Part shown: in pieces, positions 48,061 to 56,892 of the stretch
Numbering within the stretch: position 1 is the stretch's first letter
How the letters are laid out: each line of letters begins with the position of its first letter
The notes under the pieces: model-generated
Told to the model about the DNA's origin: nothing
Seen by the model: the letters and a program-made list of their open reading frames with translations, nothing else
Database searches by the model: none
Made by a program: the position numbers and the translations under genes
NCBI RefSeq assembly: GCF_000744825.1
Contig: NZ_JQMR01000001.1
Span: 62,001-126,000 of the forward strand
Length of the DNA stretch: 64,000 bases
Direction of reading: 5' to 3'
Origin: Carnobacterium mobile DSM 4848
GTDB taxonomy: Bacteria > Bacillota > Bacilli > Lactobacillales > Carnobacteriaceae

Positions 48061-48344
48061 GCTCTCCTTTAAGCTTCAAAAGCGAAGCGGTAGTTTGTAA
48101 AATGTCATCGTCGAAACTCAGTTCATTTTTAATTGTTGCAGAAAACGCTTACTTAAGAAGTAGTTTAGAACAGAAATTTGAGCAACTCAATCCTTCAACG
48201 TTGAAAATCAACCAATCTAATTTACAGTAGTTCCTGCATCTTTTCATTTTAAATATGCTTGTAGTAAAGCAGGCTTTCATTTTCTCTTAAACAAAGTTAT
48301 GGTAGAATAAATGAAAAGACATTTAGCAAGGCAGGTGAAGCAGA

Positions 48345-48896
48345 ATGAAGCAATACAACCGAAAAAAACAGCTGAAAAATAGCATCATCATTTTAAGCGG
48401 TGTGTTGTTAGCCTGCGTTTTTCTTACTTGGCTGTTTTTCACTGCGGGGTCGATTCCTCTATCTGTTCGAATCTGGACGCCGCTTGTCAAAAAAGAGCTG
48501 CAAGCAAATGATCTGGAAGAATACACGCCGATCGTTATGGCGATCATTGCTCAAGAATCTGGCGGTAAAAAATTAGATGTGATGCAGTCCAGCGAATCAA
48601 TCGAATTGCCGCCCAATACGATCAAAGATCCGCGCGAAAGTATCAAGACCGGTATCGCTTATTTCAAACAAAGTATTGAGCGGATGGAAGAAACGGATGT
48701 CGACTTGGACACTGCGATTCAAAGTTACAACTATGGATTGGGGTATATCGATTATATCAAGGAAAACGGCGGAAAGCATTCTGCCGATCTGTCTGAAGAA
48801 TTTGCAAAAGAATGGGCAAAAAAGATGGATTGGCCCAGTTACGGCGATGCAAAATATGCTTATAAAATCAAACATTATCGGAAAAAAATATCTTAA
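48345..48896 (+). CDS. Membrane-anchored lysozyme-like protein
   Basis: 183 residues with an N-terminal hydrophobic anchor (about 13-33) and a lysozyme-like domain (PF13702, as in CwlT or pneumococcal PmpA): EYTPIVMAIIAQESGGKKLD with the likely catalytic glutamate, PRESIKTGIAYFKQSIE, LDTAIQSYNYGLGYIDYIKE. It would cut the glycan strand outside the cell as a muramidase or lytic transglycosylase. If it is a transglycosylase it would supply anhydro-sugars for AnmK; that link is inference. GGCAGGTGAAGC precedes the ATG. A terminator follows. Confidence 0.85.
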   Translation: MKQYNRKKQLKNSIIILSGVLLACVFLTWLFFTAGSIPLSVRIWTPLVKKELQANDLEEYTPIVMAIIAQESGGKKLDVMQSSESIELPPNTIKDPRESIKTGIAYFKQSIERMEETDVDLDTAIQSYNYGLGYIDYIKENGGKHSADLSEEFAKEWAKKMDWPSYGDAKYAYKIKHYRKKIS

Positions 48897-48905
48897 TAAA
48901 CGAGT

Positions 48906-48934
48906 AAAAAAGAGACTTTTGTTCTCTTTTTTTT
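48906..48934 (+). terminator. Terminator after the lysozyme-like gene
   Basis: AAAAAAGAGA pairs with TCTCTTTTTT across CTTTTGT and ends in a long T-run. Confidence 0.8.
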
Positions 48935-48956
48935 GGCTTGAAAGGTAAAAGTTGCG

Positions 48957-49157
48957 TTGCGTGCCCTAACTAAGCTGCAGTAATGAACGTAGGTCACGGT
49001 AAACGTCTTTTCCTGACTTAACCAGTTGTGAATTCTTTTTTATGTCACGCAAAGCCCTTTTAAGTGCCTTAACAATGAGCAGAACTTCCTTTTGTGTCAC
49101 GCAAATCAAATTTTAGAGCATTTCAATGCGGTTCATTTCGGCAGTTTGCCGAAATGG
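48957..49157 (+). repeat. Single partial copy of the 226-bp repeat
   Basis: In the array A orientation, the unit starts at TTGCGTGCCCTAACTAAG and runs through TCCTGACTTAAC, TTATGTCACGCAAAG, AGTGCCTTAAC and TGTGTCACGCAAATC to a complete palindrome CATTTCGG...CCGAAATGG at 49134-49157. The left palindrome is missing. The following 49158-49550 contains no gene and has traces of repeat-like text only at its start. Confidence 0.85.
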
Positions 49158-49550
49158 TCTGACTTGAATGGTTAAATCCTTTTTACTTGCAATATGAAGT
49201 AAGAAATATCCACCATATCTTAGGTAAACCCTCTTTACGTAACATATGAAAGAAATAAAACCATAGATACATCACACAATCATGGTTTACGTACTATATC
49301 GATTAAGCAAATACATCGATATAGCAGGCAACCCTATTTTGAGGATTTATGTAGTACATAAATCAATTGAATGTTCCGATGTATTTAGGCTGTTTGCTGA
49401 AATAACCAGATGGTATTTTAATTTTCGGGATTTTTGTTCTATTTGAAAAGACCTGCTTCAAAAACGCTAAATGAATCGTTGAAATTTTGCCACATTTAAG
49501 TGCTTGAAAACATGGTATACTGCATGAACTAACAAGCGGAGGTTTTTAAG

Positions 49551-50366
49551 ATGAATAGGAAGAGACAACTAAAATCAACAGGTTTTATTATCGGATCAGC
49601 TTCAGTTTTCGTTTGCTTTTTTGTCCTCTTTTTCAGTGTTTCTCAAAAAAATAGAACATTTGCACAGATGAATAAAGACTATCAATCATCGGATACCTAC
49701 CAAGAAGATAGTCTGTTGGACCGTGCAAGATTTGTGACAAAAAGAGATGGAGAAGCGACTATCGTTGTGCTGGGAAGCAGTGTTACCTTTGGCAAAGGGG
49801 CAACACTAGAACAACCGGTCTGGGGAGAGCTGCTGGAAAATGAACTGAATCAGACAGACGGGGTTAAAGCGACCGTGATTAATCGCGGTTACAGCGGCTA
49901 TAGTACTGCCGACTTAATTTCGAAGAATAAAATTGAAGCAGTAATTCAGGATAAACCAGATATCATTCTTTTTGAATTGTGTTTAATCAATAATAACCGT
50001 TACCCGCAAAACGATATCGGTCAAACTAAAGCAGACATTCAACTTATTATGAATACGTTTAAAGAGCAGCTGCCGGATACGTTGATCATTTTACAAACTG
50101 CCAATCCTACCCACTACGATCAAGTTGTCTTGGAACAAGGGAAAGTGACGTATGACCAATACAATGACGAAATCGCTGAGTATGTCAGAACGAATCAATG
50201 GCCTTTTATTGATACATATCATCTGATGCTGAATGAAATGGAAGAACACCATTTATCGGCAGAGGCTGTTTTATCAGACGCTGTTCATCCCAATGGCGAC
50301 GGATATTATGTATGGTTTGATTTATTGAGAGATCGATTAGCTGTTCCGGTTAAGATGCTGCACTGA
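49551..50366 (+). CDS. Membrane-anchored SGNH/GDSL hydrolase
   Basis: 271 residues with an N-terminal anchor (about 12-30), then the SGNH blocks: VVLGSSVTFGKGA holds the catalytic serine, RGYSGYSTADL the glycine block, LCLINNNRYP the asparagine block, and LSDAVHPNGDGYY the aspartate-histidine pair. It is probably an extracellular esterase, perhaps removing acyl groups from wall polymers or lipids. CGGAGG precedes the ATG. It stands alone, with its own terminator. Its substrate is unknown. Confidence 0.86.
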   Translation: MNRKRQLKSTGFIIGSASVFVCFFVLFFSVSQKNRTFAQMNKDYQSSDTYQEDSLLDRARFVTKRDGEATIVVLGSSVTFGKGATLEQPVWGELLENELNQTDGVKATVINRGYSGYSTADLISKNKIEAVIQDKPDIILFELCLINNNRYPQNDIGQTKADIQLIMNTFKEQLPDTLIILQTANPTHYDQVVLEQGKVTYDQYNDEIAEYVRTNQWPFIDTYHLMLNEMEEHHLSAEAVLSDAVHPNGDGYYVWFDLLRDRLAVPVKMLH

Positions 50367-50383
50367 TTACCAAAATATTATGA

Positions 50384-50421
50384 AAGCCTCAGGAATTTAA
50401 ATTCTTGAGGCTTATTTTTTT
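50384..50421 (+). terminator. Terminator after the SGNH hydrolase gene
   Basis: AAGCCTCAGGAATTT pairs with AAATTCTTGAGGCTT, followed by ATTTTTTT. A second hairpin, AACCGTTTCT/AGAGACGGTT with seven T, lies at 50476-50507. The remainder of 50367-50699 has no gene; TATCCTTTT/AAAAGGATC at about 50638-50665 is a stem before the next operon. Confidence 0.78.
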
Positions 50422-50699
50422 CGGTGTATCGTATGACATTTATTTACATAAGTTTTAGCGTTCTCTAGCATTTGTAACCGTTTCTTATTTTGAGAGACGG
50501 TTTTTTTCTAATAAAACATTTACAAAGGGAATTGCCTTTTACAAATATTTAACAAGAAGTTGATTTAAAATCCACATGAGCTTGTTAAGCTTTGGGTGTT
50601 GAAAGGAATACGTTACCTAAAAAAGACGGTAGTGAAGTATCCTTTTAATACTATGTAAAAGGATCAAACAATAAACATTATTATGAGGAGGAAAAAAAC

Positions 50700-51806
50700 G
50701 TGAAACATTTAAAAAAAGGATTAGTTTCAACTATATTAGCTGGAGCATTACTTGCAGGATGTGGGACAAAAGGCGAAGCAACAGAAACTTCAGTCGTTGA
50801 TTTAAATGCGTTAACAACTGAAGAAATCGAGACAAAAGCTAAAGAAGAAGGCAAACTTCAATCTGTTGGGATGCCAGACACATGGGCGAACTGGGGTGAA
50901 ACATGGAGTGAAATCGAAAAGAACTATGGCATTACTCAATCCGATACGGATATGAGTTCTGCAGAAGAAATTGCTTTGTTTGAAGCGGAAAAGAACAATC
51001 CGACTAAAGACATTGGAGATGTTGGACAGTCATTTGGTCCGATTGCGGAAGACAAGGGAGTGACGATTCCTTACAAAACGTCTTACTGGGATGAAATTCC
51101 AGAATGGGCGAAAGACGATGACGGCGACTGGGTAGTAGGGTACACTGGAACGATTTCTTTTATTACTAACACAAATGCTGTAGCAGAAGCACCGACATCA
51201 TTTGCCGATGTTTTAGAGGGCGACTACAAAGTCAGTATAGGTGATGTAAATGCAGCTACTCAAGCTCAAAATGCTGTCTTGGCAGCAGCGATTGCGAATG
51301 GCGGAGATGAAACCAACCTTGAACCAGGGATTGCCTTTTTCGCAGAACTAGCGAGTCAAGGACGATTGGATATGGGAGATACTGATTTAGCTCGTTTAGA
51401 AGCTGGTGAAATTGAAGTGGGCATTTATTGGGACTTCAACGCATTGAATTATGCCGATTCGATTGAATCAAGCAATCCAGATGCAGCCTTTGCTGTCACG
51501 ATTCCTCAAGATGGTACAGTTCAAAGCGGCTATGCGACTATTATCAATACTTATGCGCCAAATCCTCATGCAGCAGCATTAGCAAGAGAATATATTTTAT
51601 CGGATGAAGGGCAAATCAACTTAGCAAAAGGTTATGCACGTCCGATTCGTGAATCGGTTGAATTGCCGGCAGATGTGCAAGAAAAATTGATTGCTGCTGA
51701 TCAGTACGAAGCGGCGCAACCCATTGAAGATACGGCTGCTTGGGATAAAGCAGCCGCTGGATTAGGACAGACTTGGCAAGAAGAAGTGTTAACAAAAATC
51801 AACTAA
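50700..51806 (+). CDS. ABC transporter substrate-binding lipoprotein (family 1)
   Basis: 368 residues with a lipoprotein signal peptide whose lipobox is LLAGC (cysteine about 21). The mature part is a periplasmic-type binding protein of the iron/polyamine/2-aminoethylphosphonate group: DTWANWGETWSEIEKNYG, GYTGTISFITNTN and YWDFNALNY are typical positions. The start is GTG behind ATGAGGAGG. It is the first gene of a six-gene operon with permeases, ATPase, an alkaline-phosphatase-superfamily enzyme and a PHP enzyme. The bound substrate is probably a phosphorylated or phosphonate compound, by context only. Confidence 0.85.
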   Translation: MKHLKKGLVSTILAGALLAGCGTKGEATETSVVDLNALTTEEIETKAKEEGKLQSVGMPDTWANWGETWSEIEKNYGITQSDTDMSSAEEIALFEAEKNNPTKDIGDVGQSFGPIAEDKGVTIPYKTSYWDEIPEWAKDDDGDWVVGYTGTISFITNTNAVAEAPTSFADVLEGDYKVSIGDVNAATQAQNAVLAAAIANGGDETNLEPGIAFFAELASQGRLDMGDTDLARLEAGEIEVGIYWDFNALNYADSIESSNPDAAFAVTIPQDGTVQSGYATIINTYAPNPHAAALAREYILSDEGQINLAKGYARPIRESVELPADVQEKLIAADQYEAAQPIEDTAAWDKAAAGLGQTWQEEVLTKIN

Positions 51807-51830
51807 TCAAGCGGTTAGGAGTGTAAAAAA

Positions 51831-52640
51831 ATGAATAAAGTGATTTTAATCGTATTAGATGGATTAAATGCCAGAACAGCTCATGTGTATATGGGCTTTC
51901 TGGAACATTTAATCGAAAACAAGCAGTGTGCCGCGTATACGGTAAAAGCAGAATTGCCGGCACAATCTAGACCGCTGTATGAAGTTATCCAAACGGGAGT
52001 GCCGACATATCTGAATGGCATTGTGTCCAACGGAACAGTAAAACGTTCGAAAGAAGCCAGTGTGTTTCAATTAGCTAAAGCAGCAGGACTGAAGACAGGA
52101 GCTGCCAGCTACCACTGGGTAAGTGAGCTGTACAATCAAGCTCCATTTGACCCAATGACCGACCGCATTCAACTGGATACGGAACGCGTTATTCAAAATG
52201 GATTATTTTATTTTGAAGACCATTACCCGGACAATCATTTGATGGCGGATGGCGCGTATTTGATCCGCGAGAAGCAAACCGATTATACACTGATCCATTC
52301 GATGAATATTGATGATATCGGGCACAAGTTCGGTTCGCAAAGCAAAGAATATATCCAAGCAGCTGTCACGATGGATGCTACCTTATCCAATTATCTGATG
52401 GAGTGGCTCGAAAAAGGGTATCAAGTCGTTGTGACAGCTGATCATGGTATGAATGAATATTTTACTCATAATGGTGTGACAGATGACGAAAGAAAGGTTC
52501 CGTTGTATCTCTTTTCTGATAAAATCGCTGTCGGAGATTACCGAGAAACGGTTGTGCCGCAATTGCAAATGGCTCCGTTGCTGTGCCACTTATTAGACAT
52601 TAAGAAAAGCGACGCGATGCAGGTATTGACATTTATTTAA
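51831..52640 (+). CDS. Cytoplasmic alkaline-phosphatase-superfamily phosphodiesterase-like enzyme
   Basis: 269 residues, no signal peptide. VILIVLDGLNARTAHVYM supplies the first metal aspartate, AQSRPLYEVIQTG the probable nucleophile (serine of QSRP), MNIDDIGHKFG the second aspartate/histidine pair and VVTADHGMNEYF the last pair, as in PF01663 nucleotide pyrophosphatase or phosphonoacetate hydrolase enzymes. It would hydrolyse a compound after import by the neighbouring ABC system. Reaction (phosphodiester, phosphomonoester or phosphonate) is not known. GTTAGGAGTG precedes the ATG, 24 bases after the lipoprotein stop. Confidence 0.82.
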   Translation: MNKVILIVLDGLNARTAHVYMGFLEHLIENKQCAAYTVKAELPAQSRPLYEVIQTGVPTYLNGIVSNGTVKRSKEASVFQLAKAAGLKTGAASYHWVSELYNQAPFDPMTDRIQLDTERVIQNGLFYFEDHYPDNHLMADGAYLIREKQTDYTLIHSMNIDDIGHKFGSQSKEYIQAAVTMDATLSNYLMEWLEKGYQVVVTADHGMNEYFTHNGVTDDERKVPLYLFSDKIAVGDYRETVVPQLQMAPLLCHLLDIKKSDAMQVLTFI

Positions 52641-52654
52641 GGAGGAAGAACGTT

Positions 52655-53503
52655 GTGTCCGTTAAAAAAACAAACTTAACCTATTTATTGTTTTTACTGC
52701 CGTTTATGGTATTGATCGTGTTGTTTGAACTTTTACCATTGCTGAGCATTGTGATCAACAGCGTTTCGCCCATTGGAACCAACGGCTTTACGTTGGATCA
52801 CTTTACGAGTATTTTCGCCAGCGACTATTACATGATGTCCATTCGCAATAGTTTGCTGATCGCTGTCTTTTCTTCACTGATCGGCTTATTGGTTGCTGTT
52901 CTAGGGGCTTATGCTATCCACCATGCGACACCGAAAGTAAAACAATTTTTTATTAATCTCATCAATATGACGTCAAACTTTCAAGGCATCCAATTGGCTT
53001 TTGCGTTTATTATTTTGCTGGGAAATGCTGGAGTATTGGTATTGATCGGACAGCAAATGGGCATTGACTTTTTAGCAAACTTCGATGTGTATTCCAGCAT
53101 GGGTATTCTGCTGACGTTTGTTTATTTTCAGATTCCGTTAGCCACATTGTTGATGTATCCGTCATTTGATGCGATCCACCAGGAATACAAAGAAGCCGCT
53201 ATGCTGCTGAATGCTTCTCAATTTAGTTTTTGGATGCGTGTAGGCATTCCGATTGTTTTACCGAGTATTTTTGGAACCTTTTCCGTGCTCTTTTCAAATG
53301 CGTTAGCCGCTTACGCTACACCGTATGCTTTGATGGGCAATAACTACGCTCTTTTGCCGATTCGAATCTCGGCTATGTTTACGGGAGACGTTGTCCAGCA
53401 AGTTGAACTGGGTAGTGCGCTGTCGGTGATCTTATTGTTTTTAATGAGCGTGATGACGGTCATCAGTACCAATTTATTGAAAAAAATGCGAAAGGAAGGC
53501 TAG
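52655..53503 (+). CDS. ABC transporter permease
   Basis: 282 residues with six membrane segments. KEAAMLLNASQFSFWMRVGIP is the EAA loop that contacts the ATPase, and the N-terminus LTYLLFLLPFMVLIVLFELL is the first helix (each quoted separately). It belongs to the spermidine/iron-type permease group (PF00528). The start is GTG with AGGAGGAAG before it. It pairs with the next gene, which starts 2 bases after its stop. Confidence 0.9.
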   Translation: MSVKKTNLTYLLFLLPFMVLIVLFELLPLLSIVINSVSPIGTNGFTLDHFTSIFASDYYMMSIRNSLLIAVFSSLIGLLVAVLGAYAIHHATPKVKQFFINLINMTSNFQGIQLAFAFIILLGNAGVLVLIGQQMGIDFLANFDVYSSMGILLTFVYFQIPLATLLMYPSFDAIHQEYKEAAMLLNASQFSFWMRVGIPIVLPSIFGTFSVLFSNALAAYATPYALMGNNYALLPIRISAMFTGDVVQQVELGSALSVILLFLMSVMTVISTNLLKKMRKEG

Positions 53504-53504
53504 T

Positions 53505-54389
53505 ATGCAGAAAAAACATCCATGGGTCAGCAATGCTATCTTGTTTATCCTTTCATTTGTTCTAGTCTTACCGCTGATTGGAACCTTTTTAAACTCCCTT
53601 TTCAGAGATTTTACGAGCATCGTTCCAAAAGGATTCACGTTATCGTTTTATGCTGAATTGTTTACAGGCGATAATCAGCTGCTGCCGGTATTGCTGCGGA
53701 CAGTAGTGATTTCGGTAGTGCCGACAGCAATTTTACTAGTGCTCTTGCTTTTAGCGATGTACGCTGTGCAAGTTTACTTTCCACATTTGGATAAATACTT
53801 AGATATCTTATCGAAAATACCTTATGGGATCCAAGGTGTGATCTTAGCAGTCAGTATTCTTTCGCTGTATACCAGTGGAGGAGGGATTTTATCCAACCGG
53901 ATTTTGCTGCTCATTTGTGCGTATTGCATCATCATCTTGCCGTACATGTATCAAGGCATCAAAAACGCTTTGTTAACGATCGAAGCGCTGCCTATTCTAG
54001 AAGCAGCAGAAATTCTAGGTGCCAATAAAATTTATGCTTATTTCAGAATTGTGGTTCCGAGTATGATGAAAGGATTACTCGCCACCATGTTGTTGTCCAC
54101 AGGAATTTTATTCGGAGACTTTGTATTGGTCAATATTTTAGCAGGAAGCTACTACAAAACAATGGGGATCTACTTAAATGAAATCCGAGGATTATCTGGA
54201 CATGCAGCCAGCGCAATTTCAGTGATCATGTTCTTTGTGATGCTTGGGTTGTCTTTTGGCGTGAATCAAGTGAACAAAGACACAAAAGCCAAACAAAAAT
54301 CCGCTAAACAAAAGCAAGCCCTTAAAGTGATAAAAATTGACAGTTCAGCAGAAAAGGAGAGAGCGAATCATGAGTTATATCGAGTTTAA
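53505..54389 (+). CDS. ABC transporter permease
   Basis: 294 residues, six membrane segments and a cytoplasmic lysine-rich tail. EAAEILGANKIYAYFRIVVP is the EAA loop. ATG 53505 follows the previous stop directly with GGAAGGC upstream. Its end overlaps the ATPase gene by 20 bases. Together with the first permease it forms the membrane pore. Confidence 0.9.
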   Translation: MQKKHPWVSNAILFILSFVLVLPLIGTFLNSLFRDFTSIVPKGFTLSFYAELFTGDNQLLPVLLRTVVISVVPTAILLVLLLLAMYAVQVYFPHLDKYLDILSKIPYGIQGVILAVSILSLYTSGGGILSNRILLLICAYCIIILPYMYQGIKNALLTIEALPILEAAEILGANKIYAYFRIVVPSMMKGLLATMLLSTGILFGDFVLVNILAGSYYKTMGIYLNEIRGLSGHAASAISVIMFFVMLGLSFGVNQVNKDTKAKQKSAKQKQALKVIKIDSSAEKERANHELYRV

Positions 54390-55380
54390 AAACATTCAAA
54401 AATCGTATGATGGAGAAAACTTAGTTTTAAAAGACTTATCTTTATCAGTTGAAGAAGGTCACTTGGTTACTTTGTTAGGTCCTTCCGGCTGCGGGAAATC
54501 TACGTTGCTCCGTTCATTAGCCGGTTTTGAGAGCTTGGACAGCGGCACGATCACCATCAATGGCAAAGACATCACCAATTTGCCGCCCGGTAAGCGTGAG
54601 ATTGGCATGGTCTTTCAGCAATATTCGCTTTTTCCCAATATGACGATTGAAGAAAATATTGCTTTTGGCTTAAAAATGCAAAAACAAGCGAAAGCGAGCA
54701 TCAAAGAAAAAGTAGCGCGGATGATTGACATCGTAGATTTGAAAGGGAAAGAGAAAAAATACCCGAAAGAATTGTCTGGTGGACAAAAACAACGGGTGGC
54801 TTTGGCGCGTGCGATCGTTAATGAGCCGAAAGTTTTGCTGCTGGATGAACCGTTATCGGCTATTGATGCCCAATTGCGCAAAAGTTTGCAAAAACAGATC
54901 CGCCGCATTCAAAAAGAACTAAACATTACAACGATTTTTGTCACACATGATCAAGACGAAGCCATGATCCTATCTGATGTGGTTCATGTTATGAACCAAG
55001 GTAAAGTGGAACAGTCTGGCAAGCCGACTGATATTTATACGCATCCCAAAACCCATTTTGTCGCTTCTTTTATGGGCAACTATAATGTCCTGGCACCTGA
55101 ACAATTCAAACAGTTTTCCGGAAGAACAAATGGGGCCAGCATAGCCATTCGGCCAGAAGTGATCGATTCCTCTAAAATGCCTTTTGAGCCGGATGAGGAA
55201 CGCTATGCCCTACACGGGAAAATAGTGGATCAATCGACCAGCGGCAATATATTAAGTTACTATGTCGATTGTTCGGGAATAAATTTGCGGGTAGATGAAT
55301 TGTACCGCTCGTTTAACTTATTTAAAGTTGGAGAAGACGTTCATTTGAGTTTTGAAAAGCGCAATTGCCTTGAAGTTTAA
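54370..55380 (+). CDS. ABC transporter ATP-binding protein
   Basis: 336 residues from ATG 54370 (AAAGGAGAG upstream; the longer frame is rejected). GPSGCGKST is Walker A, LSGGQKQRVALARA the signature, VLLLDEPLSAID Walker B and FVTHDQDEA the H-loop. The C-terminal part (about 235-336) is a TOBE-like domain with AIRPEVIDSS. It belongs to the PotA/FbpC import ATPases. It drives uptake for the operon. Confidence 0.93.
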   Translation: MSYIEFKNIQKSYDGENLVLKDLSLSVEEGHLVTLLGPSGCGKSTLLRSLAGFESLDSGTITINGKDITNLPPGKREIGMVFQQYSLFPNMTIEENIAFGLKMQKQAKASIKEKVARMIDIVDLKGKEKKYPKELSGGQKQRVALARAIVNEPKVLLLDEPLSAIDAQLRKSLQKQIRRIQKELNITTIFVTHDQDEAMILSDVVHVMNQGKVEQSGKPTDIYTHPKTHFVASFMGNYNVLAPEQFKQFSGRTNGASIAIRPEVIDSSKMPFEPDEERYALHGKIVDQSTSGNILSYYVDCSGINLRVDELYRSFNLFKVGEDVHLSFEKRNCLEV

Positions 55381-55459
55381 TAAAAATACCGGTAAGGTTA
55401 TCCATAAGAGCAGATAGTTACTTGTCTGCAGTTTAATTTGAATTGGAGGAGAATCATTC

Positions 55460-56257
55460 ATGGCTATTTATGATCAGCATATGCACACATACTTTTCGCC
55501 GGATGCATCTGAAACATTCGAAAATTATTTGAAACAGACATCGGGTTCGATTGTAACGACGGAGCATTTGGACTTTAAAGATTGCTTTATGGGAGGGCAA
55601 GATACCCTGCTAGATTATGAGAAATATAGTAAAACCATTGACGAACTAAATAAGCAGTACACTAATCGGATTCGCAAAGGCATTGAAATTGGATACACCA
55701 AAGAGTCTCATCAGCAAATTCAAGACTATTTAGAAGGAAAAGAGTTTGATGTGCAGCTGTTGAGTGTCCACCAAAATGGAACATACGACTTTTTACAACC
55801 AATTGTAAAAGAGAAAAACGTTCAAGATGTGATGAATGAATATTTTCCGTTGCTGTTAGAAGCAGTGGAAAGTTTTCCAACGGCTAATGTACTGAGCCAC
55901 TTTGACTACGGTATCCGTTTATTTGAAGTTACAGTAGAAGAGCTGCAAGAGCATCAATCGATACTAAAAAAGGTTTTGCAAGCAGTCATCGATAAACATA
56001 TGGCTTTTGAATTGAATACGCGCAGCATGTACCAATACGGCAATGTGGATCTCTATGAACAAATGATCAGCTGGTATTTGGAATTGGGCGGGCATTCTTT
56101 TTCTCTAGGATCAGATGCGCATTCTATTGCCTATTACGGCTTTCATTTTGATGATGCTATTGCGTTATTAGAGAAACATGGCGTTTCAACTGTGACGGTT
56201 TTTGAACAGCAAAAGCCGACTCAAGTGTCTTTGAAACAATTTAAAGAAAATGAGTAG
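55460..56257 (+). CDS. PHP-domain phosphoesterase
   Basis: 265 residues. DQHMHTYFSPDASETF, VTTEHLDFKD, RIRKGIEIGYT, LLSVHQNGTYD, NVLSHFDYGIRLF and SLGSDAHSIAYYGF give the metal-binding pattern of PHP phosphoesterases (histidinol-phosphatase-like, PF02811). It is the last gene of the ABC operon, 79 bases after the ATPase and followed by a terminator. With no other histidine genes nearby, histidinol phosphate is an unlikely substrate. It may act on the product of the phosphodiesterase-like enzyme, which is inference. Confidence 0.82.
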   Translation: MAIYDQHMHTYFSPDASETFENYLKQTSGSIVTTEHLDFKDCFMGGQDTLLDYEKYSKTIDELNKQYTNRIRKGIEIGYTKESHQQIQDYLEGKEFDVQLLSVHQNGTYDFLQPIVKEKNVQDVMNEYFPLLLEAVESFPTANVLSHFDYGIRLFEVTVEELQEHQSILKKVLQAVIDKHMAFELNTRSMYQYGNVDLYEQMISWYLELGGHSFSLGSDAHSIAYYGFHFDDAIALLEKHGVSTVTVFEQQKPTQVSLKQFKENE

Positions 56258-56282
56258 ATTTTGATTGAAAAGTCAACCAAAC

Positions 56283-56313
56283 AAAAAGCCTTTAATTTTA
56301 TGAAGGCTTTTTT
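56283..56313 (+). terminator. Terminator of the ABC/PHP operon
   Basis: AAAAAGCCTT pairs with AAGGCTTTTT around TAATTTTATG, with more T after it. Confidence 0.85.
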
Positions 56314-56340
56314 GTAGATTAGGGTATTATAAGTTTTCTG

Positions 56341-56600
56341 CATTCAATGTCTAGCAGGACAAGCATGCCTCTCGGAAATTAGATAAATAAGGACCTAAAG
56401 TCTCGCTATGCGAGCTTTATACTAGTCGACGTAACCAGCTAAAGCTGGAAGTCTCTTAGCAATTGCGCTCTGTGATGCTCATTTGCCATGGCTCTTGCCA
56501 TTTTAATGGCTTAGAGACAATGGTACACTTGAGCTTTGCTCACAGTACTACTTTCCTAAATTTCTTTCGAGTCAGGGCGGGTTTGTCCCGCTTTTCTTGC
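56341..56600 (+). ncRNA. Candidate structured RNA in the intergenic gap
   Basis: No protein gene is visible. Several hairpins lie in series: AAAG-CTCGC/GCGAG-CTTT (56397-56418), CCAGC/GCTGG (56435-56448), a 10-bp stem GTCTCTTAGC/GCTTAGAGAC (56451-56460 with 56509-56518, one mismatch), TGAGC/GCTCA inside GTAC/GTAC (56523-56548), and GCGGG/CCCGC followed by TTTTCTT (56577-56598), which looks like a terminator. This density of stems ending in a terminator suggests an RNA gene on the plus strand. I recognise no known class. A repeat or decayed element remains possible. Confidence 0.4.
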
Positions 56601-56637
56601 TGTTTTCTATGCGTTAAGGGTTGTATCGGTCATATAG

Positions 56638-56689
56638 TTGAATGGAAAAAGCACATTTGGTATAGTGAAATAAATAGGAAACGTTTCCT
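56638..56689 (+). promoter_or_regulatory. Promoter with 14-base perfect palindrome at the start site
   Basis: TTGAAT (56638-56643) and TATAGT (56661-56666) are spaced by 17 bases. AGGAAACGTTTCCT (56676-56689), a perfect palindrome, covers the expected transcription start. This is a good promoter-operator arrangement pointing at the small gene 56893. It matches the CcpA consensus at only 10 of 14 positions, so another regulator is likelier. Confidence 0.6.
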
Positions 56690-56892
56690 TTTTCAGCTGT
56701 GATAAAACCCTTAGATGAACTTTTTTCCTTAAATGAAAAGTACCACTAGTTTATTTAGGAAATAAGCGGTATGATAAAAGTGAATGAATTCTAAAAGCTT
56801 TTTGTAAATAATGTAACCGCTTCGAAATAAAAAGTTTTTAAGAATGTTATTCACTATACGTTAAAGCAAAAGAGTACAAGGAGGCAGAAAAA

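Noticed and set aside
50510-50699. Riboswitch or T-box before the ABC operon
   Set aside because: Only a single TATCCTTTT/AAAAGGATC stem is seen; no T-box or known aptamer motif.
56341-56600. tmRNA, 6S RNA or RNase P RNA
   Set aside because: None of the expected conserved sequences or ends is present.
56463-56702. 79-codon ORF on the plus strand
   Set aside because: It lies over the hairpins and promoter, has no ribosome binding site and its composition is unlike a protein.
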